Below, piece after piece: positions 6,756-12,636 of a stretch of 12,636 nucleotides of DNA (positions are counted from its first letter, which is position 1; every line of letters begins with the position of its first letter). The notes under the pieces are model-generated. The model was given only the letters and a program-made list of their open reading frames with translations. It had not been told where the DNA came from and searched no databases. Where the stretch lies: positions 1 through 12,636 of the forward strand of contig JAFLKA010000246.1 in assembly GCA_022712735.1 (NCBI GenBank), read 5' to 3'. A program made the translations under genes and the position numbers. Source of the DNA: Marinosulfonomonas sp. (GTDB lineage Bacteria > Pseudomonadota > Alphaproteobacteria > Rhodobacterales > Rhodobacteraceae).

Positions 6756-7190
6756 CTAGTCAAGTACCGCAAGAACATCAGATGACACCTGGGCCAAGTC
6801 AGCATGCTCTGAATTGCTCAAATGTTCGTGAAGTTGAGAGCGGAGCTCTTTATAGCCCCCGCTTCCTTTGAATGCCAATTTGGCCCTGCGTTCATCTTTT
6901 GTAAGGTTTGGTGCACCGCTAGAACGCCAATCAAAGGTCGAGAGCTCCTTTGAAAACAATTCAAGCCTCTTGGGGATATCCGTGAACTCGAGAGACGCTA
7001 ATGCATCTGAGACTGCTATTTCGTCTCCTGCACCCGCACTTGCAGACGCTCTCCAACGGCGGAGTTCCCAGTTAAGAGACGACATATAGAAGATGTCATT
7101 CAGAAGTGACAAAAAGCCACGAACCCCTTGATCAGATTGTATTAGGGAATGTTTGCCGTAGAATGAAGGGTTTTCAACGTCCTCTGGCAT
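6756..7190 (-). CDS. C-terminal part of the DGQHR gene, displaced by one base at the G10 run
   Basis: This frame is open from the G run at 7208-7217 to TAG 6756-6758. Its first ATG is at 7190, which would give a 144-aa separate product, but no convincing ribosome binding site precedes it. Read with one G fewer, it follows directly on the upstream gene (..DLR-GG-DDLLAGMPED..), giving a single protein of about 509 aa. The content (HSLIQSDQGVRGFLSLLND, then SGAPNLTKDERRAKLAF) looks like an ordinary downstream domain rather than a free-standing protein. I therefore treat it as the second half of the DGQHR gene. Independent translation from ATG 7190 is the alternative. Confidence 0.7.
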   Translation of the reverse strand: MPEDVENPSFYGKHSLIQSDQGVRGFLSLLNDIFYMSSLNWELRRWRASASAGAGDEIAVSDALASLEFTDIPKRLELFSKELSTFDWRSSGAPNLTKDERRAKLAFKGSGGYKELRSQLHEHLSNSEHADLAQVSSDVLAVLD

Positions 7191-7203
7191 ACCTGCAAGA
7201 AGA

Positions 7204-8286
7204 TCATCCCCCCCCCCTCAAATCCGTTGCCCAATCTTCAGTACATTCCAATATTTGTTTATGGAACGACCGCCACGCACAGATCAAAAATGCAGCTTGC
7301 TGAGCTCTACTCCAGCCCAAAACGTCATTTTCATTGGGTAAACGTGACCCGAATAGCCCGCCTGTATTTGAGCCTCTGGCCTTCCATGGACGAATAAAGG
7401 TTGCCATTAGTGATTTGATCCAAGCTGATTGCGAGACCCCAGTTACGCCTTTCTCACCCAGCATATTGATACGATCATGCCAAGGGCTCTGCGGGTGGGA
7501 CCAAAGGCTTTCAGTTAGTTCTTGAGAACGAGTTTCGCGATATATTGAATGCCCCTCAGCCTTATCCAACCAATCTTCTGTTCTTAGGAGGGGGTACAGA
7601 TCGAAGGCTAAACTTGGATTGATTTTCTTCGGCTTGATGTTGATCGTATAGAAAAGGTAAGCCTGCCAGCTAATATCCAGTCCGACAAAAGCGACTACAG
7701 GAAGGTCGAAGTCTAAGTCGTCATCATCATCAAATGCAAACAACCGATGTTGTCCATCGATCACTTCAAATGGCGGCAACTTTGTTGGCAACCAGTCGAG
7801 CTCATTCGCTTTATAAGGTAAAACGACCTTTGCTGTTCCCGCAGCTTCCTCAATTAATACGACATCTTTAGGATCGACCTCGGACCCAAAACGTCCTTCG
7901 CCTTGCGGAATAATGTTGATAACAACGGAGGTTGGCAACCAGCCTGGCTTGCGTAAATCATCATATTCTTCTGAAGAACGCTTCGCTGCGCTAATCGTCG
8001 ACCAAGGAAATCCATATTCTACGTATCTAGAAATTTCACTAGAGCGCTCTTGGTCATGCTGCCTTTGAATTCCAAGGTCTTCATTTCGATCCACATTTAT
8101 ATCAGCGGCTCTCCTATGAATTCCGCACAGCTTTCGTAATTCTCTAGCGGGGATAGAGAAGATGAAAAAGTGGGGGTCGGGTTTTCTACGCCGAGTTTTT
8201 TCGGAAAAATTAATTTCATCCCAAGCCTTTAGCCATTGTCGTACCTTGATGGCAGGGAGTTCACGTCCGATATCGTTCTTTGACAT
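7204..8286 (-). CDS. DGQHR-domain protein, N-terminal 360 aa, frame ends at the G10 run
   Basis: Carries the diagnostic VIDGQHRLFAF motif (Asp177-Arg181) and, downstream, TINIKPKKINPSLAFDLYPLL (215-235), both typical of DGQHR-domain proteins. That family has a ParB/sulfiredoxin-like relationship and includes DndB-type regulators of DNA modification loci. The precise biochemical role is not established for this branch. ATG 8286 (MSKNDIGRELPAIKV) is preferred: GGAG lies about 11 bp upstream, while extension to TTG 8382 adds an uncharacteristic Cys-rich 32 residues. The frame terminates with GGA-TGA exactly at the end of ten consecutive G, and the natural continuation sits one base out of frame. 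It is the first gene of the minus-strand operon. In this assembly the product is truncated unless frameshifting occurs. Confidence 0.82.
   Translation of the reverse strand: MSKNDIGRELPAIKVRQWLKAWDEINFSEKTRRRKPDPHFFIFSIPARELRKLCGIHRRAADINVDRNEDLGIQRQHDQERSSEISRYVEYGFPWSTISAAKRSSEEYDDLRKPGWLPTSVVINIIPQGEGRFGSEVDPKDVVLIEEAAGTAKVVLPYKANELDWLPTKLPPFEVIDGQHRLFAFDDDDDLDFDLPVVAFVGLDISWQAYLFYTINIKPKKINPSLAFDLYPLLRTEDWLDKAEGHSIYRETRSQELTESLWSHPQSPWHDRINMLGEKGVTGVSQSAWIKSLMATFIRPWKARGSNTGGLFGSRLPNENDVLGWSRAQQAAFLICAWRSFHKQILECTEDWATDLRGGG
7208..7217 (-). repeat. G10 homopolymer at the frame break of the DGQHR gene
   Basis: Ten C on the plus strand (G on the coding strand) at the exact junction of two frames of one gene. 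With 10 G the frame stops two codons later; with 9 (or 12) the gene is continuous. Runs of this length slip during replication and are classic phase-variation switches in other bacteria; they are also the commonest site of sequencing error. Confidence 0.9.
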
Positions 8287-8566
8287 TTTCGTTCTTGCTC
8301 CAGTCGCACAACTAAGACAAATGCAATTTCGTTGGTCGACAATCCAATGGCACTTAAAAATCAATTTGAGCTTAAGGGCCAATCAAACAAAGTTTCAACC
8401 CTAACGATACCCAAATATCTAAATTTCGCTAAAAACTCAAACTTTCTGACACCCCCTTCAATTCAATGAGGCAATACCCGAAGCGCAACAAGGTGGACAC
8501 AGGGGTGGATAAAGATAGCATCCAACACCTCAACTTACTGTAATTCCTTCAATAAGTTAGATGAAT
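8287..8566. other. Non-coding gap between DGQHR operon and tRNA-Leu; accessory/core border
   Basis: AT-rich sequence with no credible reading frame. It must hold the promoter of the minus-strand operon, but no hexamer pair stands out. A weak inverted pair AACTTA (8532-8537) and TAAGTT (8553-8558) lies just beyond the tRNA 3' end, without a T run. Base composition changes sharply at the tRNA, from AT-rich accessory DNA on the left to GC-richer core genes on the right. Confidence 0.5.
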
Positions 8567-8649
8567 TGGTGCGGGTGAAAGGACTTGAACCTTCACTCCA
8601 TAGGAACCGGTACCTAAAACCGGCGCGTCTACCATTCCGCCACACCCGC
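8567..8649 (-). tRNA. tRNA-Leu (UAG anticodon)
   Basis: Read on the minus strand, acceptor arm GCGGGTG pairs with CACCCGC. A D-arm region with GGAATGGTAGACGC follows. The anticodon stem CCGGT/ACCGG holds the loop TTTAGGT, giving anticodon TAG, which reads CUN leucine codons. A short extra arm (TCC-TAT-GGA) marks a class II tRNA, and the T-arm has TTCAAGT in its loop. The gene encodes its own 3' CCA (8569-8567) after discriminator A8570. Its 3' end faces the accessory block, the usual orientation for a tRNA used as an integration site. Confidence 0.95.
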
Positions 8650-8714
8650 ACATTTACTTCGGTGGTAAATCCAAAGTCCGCGCCTTCTACAGCGCTTTGC
8701 GGTTAGATGAAACA

Positions 8715-8759
8715 GCTTAATCGCAATTCGCCCAAACTTGGGGTGAAATGTGATTAAGC
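8715..8759. repeat. Long near-perfect hairpin between tRNA-Leu and the Hint gene
   Basis: Positions 8715-8733 and 8741-8759 can pair over 19 positions with one A-A mismatch and two G-T wobbles, around a 7-nt loop (AAACTTG). The outer arms are GCTTAATC and GATTAAGC; the inner arms are TTCGCCC and GGGTGAA. It sits in the shared upstream region of two divergent genes. On the minus strand it is followed by TGTTTC only, so it is not a convincing intrinsic terminator. It may be a dispersed REP-like repeat or a protein-binding site. Confidence 0.6.
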
Positions 8760-8899
8760 AGAGAAGAAAAGCGTGATTCACAAAGGTCACACCCAGAGGT
8801 CGGCAAGCAATAATTCACAATATTTACGCGACATAAACACATTCGTGCCTTATTGTTGGGGGAAAACTGAGGCAGAAAACATAAAAAGCGAGAAACGCT

Positions 8900-9352
8900 A
8901 TGACACCCAACATGGACACATCCGCCGGAATCGCAATGGGTACCATCGTGCTGACATTGGACGGCGAAATCCCCGTTGAACACCTGAACGCTGGCGACCG
9001 TGTAATCACCCGTGATACCGGCATCGCTACCCTTTTGGCTGTTCATATGCGTGAAGTCACCTTCACCCCTTACAAAATTTCCGCTGATCGTCTGGGCGAG
9101 GGTCGCCCTGTGGCTGACACATTCGTTGCCGCCGACCAGCACATTCTGGTGCGGGGCCTGCTGGCCCAGGCGCTTTATAAAACAGATTCCGCCATGGTTC
9201 CGGTTTCAAAACTGGCCGATGGCGAATTTATCGCCAAATGCGAGGAACAAACCCTGCGTATTTATGAGTTGGAGTTTGACACCGCCCATGTGATTTACGC
9301 CAACGGTCTGGAAATCGCCAGCGCCGTGCGCGAGCTTGCATTGGCAGCCTAA
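8900..9352 (+). CDS. Small Hint-domain protein, 150 aa
   Basis: Resembles the Hint (Hedgehog/intein) domain proteins common in Rhodobacteraceae: GTIVLTLDGEIPVEHLNAGDRV at 14-35 is the first Hint block, DQHILVRG follows mid-protein, and LEFDTAHVIYANGLEIAS near the C-terminus corresponds to the 'LLFD.H.vIFANGL..eS' block. Active Hint domains cleave their own peptide bond using a Cys or Ser at the start of block A. Here that position appears to be Gly10 (GIAMGT instead of C..xGT), so self-cleavage is doubtful. ATG 8900 is preceded by a weak GCGAGAAAC. No signal peptide. A clear terminator follows the gene. The cellular role of these stand-alone proteins is not known to me. Confidence 0.75.
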   Translation: MTPNMDTSAGIAMGTIVLTLDGEIPVEHLNAGDRVITRDTGIATLLAVHMREVTFTPYKISADRLGEGRPVADTFVAADQHILVRGLLAQALYKTDSAMVPVSKLADGEFIAKCEEQTLRIYELEFDTAHVIYANGLEIASAVRELALAA

Positions 9353-9383
9353 AGCATAATCAGAACGCTCATTTGTGATTTTC

Positions 9384-9414
9384 ACAGCCCTCCCTGTTTT
9401 GGGGGGCTGTTTTC
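9384..9414 (+). terminator. Rho-independent terminator after the Hint gene
   Basis: ACAGCCCTCC (9384-9393) pairs with GGGGGGCTGT (9401-9410) with one wobble, around a 7-nt CTGTTTT loop, followed by TTTCGTTT. It lies 31 bp past the Hint stop, and the T run lies on the plus-strand side, protecting the converging nnr gene from read-through. Confidence 0.85.
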
Positions 9415-9432
9415 GTTTGGGCCCTAGTAGAG

Positions 9433-11064
9433 TTAAAGACCCAAACCCTTCAACACTTTCGGTAGTTCTTCCGGCAAGTCTTCGGCAATCAGACCTGCGC
9501 CAAAACTCAACGCACATTCCACATGCAGCCACGCCGCGGTTTCCGCCGCCTGCATCGGCGCAAAGCCCCGCGCCAAAAGTCCGGTGATGAACCCCGCCAA
9601 CACATCGCCTGATCCGGCAGTGGCCAGCCACGGGGCGGCGCGCTCATAGTGCGCTGAATTGATTGCACAGCGACCATCGGCATCCGCAATCACCGTATCG
9701 GCCCCCTTGAACAGCACCACACATCCAGCGCGTTTGGCCGCTTCCCGCGTCGCGTCCACCTTGGAATAGGCGGGGCCAGTGGTGGCGGGCGCGTTCAGTT
9801 TTTCGGCAATGTCAGGGAACATGCGGGCGAATTCACCGGCGTGCGGGGTTAGCACCACGTTTTCATGCAGCTTGCCAAACAGCGCATCGGCCTCGTCAAA
9901 GAACAGGATCGACAACGCATCCGCATCCAGAACCGTCGGGCGCTTGGTCTCCAGCACAACCTTCACCAACTCCTGTTCCCGCGCGTCCTTGCCCAATGCC
10001 GGCCCCAAACACAGTGCATTGATCCGCGTATCCTGCAGAATCCGCGCCAAAGCATCCGCGTCATGCACCGCAGATATCATAATCGCATTCAACTGCGCCG
10101 CATTTTCAGCCACGGCATCGGGCGGACACCCCACCGTCACCACCCCTGCCCCGATCCGCAAAGCACCGCGTGCCGCCAGACGGGCAGCGCCGGTTTTGCC
10201 GGATGGGCCGGACAGGATCAGGGCATGGCCGTGGGAGTATTTGTGGTCCTTGGCCAGTGGTTTTTTCAAAGAACCTGCACAGTTATCGTTTACCAGACGA
10301 ACAACTTCTCCCAACGATACCGGAGGGAAGCCTCTGACCGACTCTAAGCCAATAGACTTCACGACGGTTTTTCGGCACGAATGGGCCCCCTGATCCAAAA
10401 CATGGCATAGTTTCATATCGTGAAACGAGACTGTTAGATCGGCTTCCACTAGACTTGCTGCAGCGACGCCCTGTTGGATGTCCCTGAAGCTCTTTTCCTC
10501 AAGAGCTTTGCCACTATCGCTGCAAACCCCACTTGGCAGGTCAATGGAAACAACACGCGCCGCGTCCCCAAACCGCCATTCGGGAGGGGTGTACGAGCCA
10601 ATTGCGCGTTGTTCTTGAATATCAAGCAAAGTCAGACCCAAATCGACAATGGGACGGGCAAGCCCCGTTCCAAACAGTGCGTCAACAGTGAGGGACGCCT
10701 CTCTTGTAGACACCTCAAGATTACGAGTAACTCTGCCAACCTCCCCCATCTCCAACCACCGCTGATAATTCACCTTCGCATCCGGCGGCAGTTTCGTAGC
10801 GTCCCCATACAAAAACACCTCCACCTCCCAGCCCCATTCCGCAAGCAATCGCGCCACCACGAACCCGTCGCCGCCGTTGTTCCCCGGCCCACACAACACC
10901 ACCGCCTTATGCGAAGTCGCAGCCAGCTCCGGCCACTCCTCGAACACCGCTTCAACCACCCCGCGACCGGCCCGCTCCATCAGCTCCAGCCCCGTCACCT
11001 CGCCGCTATCAATCGCTGCCTGCTCGATCGCCCGCATCTGGGCCGCTGTCAGAAGTTCGGTCAT
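9433..11064 (-). CDS. nnr: Bifunctional NAD(P)H-hydrate epimerase / ADP-dependent NAD(P)H-hydrate dehydratase, 543 aa
   Basis: Repairs NADHX and NADPHX, hydrated forms of the cofactors that arise by damage. The N-terminal YjeF-type domain interconverts the R and S epimers; it carries GPGNNGGDGFVVARLL (59-74) and DALFGTGLARP. The C-terminal ribokinase-like domain dehydrates the S form using ADP; it carries LSGPSGKTGAARLAA, VLTPHAGEF and GSGDVLAGF (484-492) with catalytic Asp487. Full length for the fused bacterial enzyme (about 500 aa). ATG 11064 opens MTELLTAAQMRAIEQ, the expected N-terminus. It is divergent from glnB and converges with the Hint gene. A soluble housekeeping enzyme with core-like base composition. 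Confidence 0.96.
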   Translation of the reverse strand: MTELLTAAQMRAIEQAAIDSGEVTGLELMERAGRGVVEAVFEEWPELAATSHKAVVLCGPGNNGGDGFVVARLLAEWGWEVEVFLYGDATKLPPDAKVNYQRWLEMGEVGRVTRNLEVSTREASLTVDALFGTGLARPIVDLGLTLLDIQEQRAIGSYTPPEWRFGDAARVVSIDLPSGVCSDSGKALEEKSFRDIQQGVAAASLVEADLTVSFHDMKLCHVLDQGAHSCRKTVVKSIGLESVRGFPPVSLGEVVRLVNDNCAGSLKKPLAKDHKYSHGHALILSGPSGKTGAARLAARGALRIGAGVVTVGCPPDAVAENAAQLNAIMISAVHDADALARILQDTRINALCLGPALGKDAREQELVKVVLETKRPTVLDADALSILFFDEADALFGKLHENVVLTPHAGEFARMFPDIAEKLNAPATTGPAYSKVDATREAAKRAGCVVLFKGADTVIADADGRCAINSAHYERAAPWLATAGSGDVLAGFITGLLARGFAPMQAAETAAWLHVECALSFGAGLIAEDLPEELPKVLKGLGL

Positions 11065-11122
11065 CTTATGCCTCGCATTTTCGCAAACCGCACATATTTC
11101 GCACGTATCGCCTAATTTTTAA

Positions 11123-11575
<453 letters not shown>

Positions 11576-11578
11576 ACC

Positions 11579-11605
11579 GGCGGGGCACCGCCACAGCATT
11601 TATTT
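11579..11605 (+). terminator. Possible attenuating hairpin between glnB and glnA
   Basis: GGCGG (11579-11583) and CCGCC (11588-11592) enclose a GGCA loop and are followed by ACAGCATTTATTT. The short stem and interrupted T run would at most give partial termination, which could set the ratio of glnB to glnA transcript. It lacks the features of a full terminator. Confidence 0.25.
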
Positions 11606-11626
11606 ATTCAAAAAAGAGGAAACAAA

Positions 11627-12636
11627 ATGGACAACAAAGGCATGCTAAAGCTGATCAAGGACGAGGACGTCGAATATGTTGACGTTCGCTTCACCGATCC
11701 GCGCGGTAAACTGCAACACGTGACTGTGGTTGCCGATCTGGTGGATGAGGACTTCCTTGAAGAAGGCTTCATGTTTGACGGCTCCTCCATCGCTGGCTGG
11801 AAATCAATCGACAATTCCGACATGAAACTGATGCTGGATCCGGCCTCGGCCTATGTTGATCCGTTCTATGCCGAAAAAACGCTGGCCGTGCATTGCTCGG
11901 TGGTCGAGCCCGACACCGGCGAGGCCTACAGCCGCGACCCACGTGGCACCGCGCAAAAAGCCGAGGCTTATCTGGTGGCGTCGGGCATTGGCGATGTGTC
12001 CTATTTCGGCCCCGAGGCTGAATTCTTCCTGTTTGACGATGTGCGTTTCAGCGTCGAGATGAACAAGGTTTCCTTCGAGGTTGATGCAGGTGATGCGTCC
12101 TGGAACACCGACACGTCCTATGAGATGGGCAACATGGGCCACCGACCCGGTATCAAGGGCGGCTATTTCCCAGTGAACCCGATTGATGACGCACAGGACA
12201 TCCGGTCTGAAATGCTGTCGACGATGAAACGTCTGGGCATGAAGGTTGATAAACACCACCACGAAGTGGCGTCTTGTCAGCACGAGCTGGGCCTGATTTT
12301 CGGTAGCCTGACCCACCAAGCGGACGAGCTGCAAAAATACAAATACGTGATCCACAATGTGGCGCACGCCTACGGAAAATCTGCCACCTTTATGCCCAAG
12401 CCGATTTCAGGCGACAACGGCACCGGCATGCACGTGAACATGTCGATCTGGAAAAACGGCAAGCCGCTGTTTGCGGGCGACAAATACGCTGATCTGTCGG
12501 ATCAGGCGCTGTGGTTCATCGGCGGCATCCTGAAACATGCCAAATCGTTGAACGCGTTTACCAACCCTGCGACCAACAGCTACAAACGCCTGATCCCGGG
12601 TTTTGAAGCGCCGGTTCTGCGGGCCTATTCGGCCTC
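11627..12636 (+). CDS. glnA: Glutamine synthetase type I (5' portion, runs off the window)
   Basis: Forms glutamine from glutamate, ammonia and ATP, the main entry of ammonium into metabolism. The first 336 residues are visible of about 470 expected. Recognisable blocks: FMFDGSSIAGWKSIDNSDM, the metal-site EAEFFLF, KGGYFPVNPIDDAQDIRSEM, HHEVASCQHELG, NGTGMHVNMSIWKNGKPLF and NPATNSYKRLIPGFEAPV near the window edge. The adenylylation Tyr lies beyond the end. ATG 11627 has AGAGGA upstream at good spacing. Co-transcribed with glnB, whose product indirectly controls its activity. Confidence 0.97.
   Translation, partial: MDNKGMLKLIKDEDVEYVDVRFTDPRGKLQHVTVVADLVDEDFLEEGFMFDGSSIAGWKSIDNSDMKLMLDPASAYVDPFYAEKTLAVHCSVVEPDTGEAYSRDPRGTAQKAEAYLVASGIGDVSYFGPEAEFFLFDDVRFSVEMNKVSFEVDAGDASWNTDTSYEMGNMGHRPGIKGGYFPVNPIDDAQDIRSEMLSTMKRLGMKVDKHHHEVASCQHELGLIFGSLTHQADELQKYKYVIHNVAHAYGKSATFMPKPISGDNGTGMHVNMSIWKNGKPLFAGDKYADLSDQALWFIGGILKHAKSLNAFTNPATNSYKRLIPGFEAPVLRAYSA

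Noticed and set aside
8287..8382. 32-residue N-terminal extension of the DGQHR protein from TTG 8382
   Set aside because: Cys-rich, unlike the rest, and starts at TTG; ATG 8286 opens a natural-looking N-terminus with GGAG upstream.
8717..9142. 141-codon minus-strand frame
   Set aside because: Antisense to the Hint gene; translation is not protein-like.
9779..10393. 204-codon plus-strand frame, plus others in 9206-11122
   Set aside because: Shadows of the GC-rich nnr gene in other frames.
11804..12367. 187-codon minus-strand frame
   Set aside because: Antisense shadow of glnA, whose conserved motifs are unambiguous.

Overview
The window looks like alphaproteobacterial, most likely Rhodobacteraceae (Roseobacter-group), chromosome. 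The right-hand third carries a typical order for that group: tRNA-Leu(UAG), a small Hint-domain protein, then bifunctional nnr (NAD(P)H-hydrate repair) divergent from glnB-glnA (PII protein and glutamine synthetase). The host assignment is inferred from gene content and order; no 16S or other taxonomic marker is present.

Layout. (a) 1-2310 is accessory DNA: the 3' end of an IS66-family transposase and its right terminal repeat, a gene tail cut off by that insertion, and three small plus-strand genes (two unrecognised, one with a divergent GIY-YIG-like nuclease domain). (b) 2310-8566 is a visibly more AT-rich block. A plus-strand pair, serine recombinase and D12-class adenine methyltransferase (4-bp ATGA overlap), converges with a minus-strand operon: a DGQHR-domain protein, an unrecognised 443-aa protein and a PD-(D/E)XK nuclease. 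The two transcription units meet tail to tail, and their stop codons overlap by 8 bp. (c) 8567-12636 is the core-like segment, starting at the 3' end of tRNA-Leu, so the tRNA marks the accessory/core border.

The main point of interest is block (b). A modification methylase beside a nuclease operon with a DGQHR protein looks like a restriction-modification or phage-defence cassette whose exact composition I do not recognise as a named system. The DGQHR gene is interrupted by a run of 10 G (coding strand). As written the frame stops right after the run. With one G fewer it continues for about 150 more residues, to a stop 3 bp before the next gene. The gene is therefore a candidate for phase variation or programmed frameshifting, or else contains a homopolymer error. 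A second run of 8 G lies in the next gene. The recombinase is preceded by a 34-bp near-palindrome plus a further inverted pair, a candidate recombination site or self-regulating operator.

How the parts may work together (inference): the methylase would mark host DNA, the DGQHR/443-aa/nuclease operon would attack unmarked DNA, the G run would switch the operon, and the recombinase would mobilise or rearrange the cassette. The core genes to the right serve nitrogen assimilation and cofactor repair and are not functionally linked to the island.
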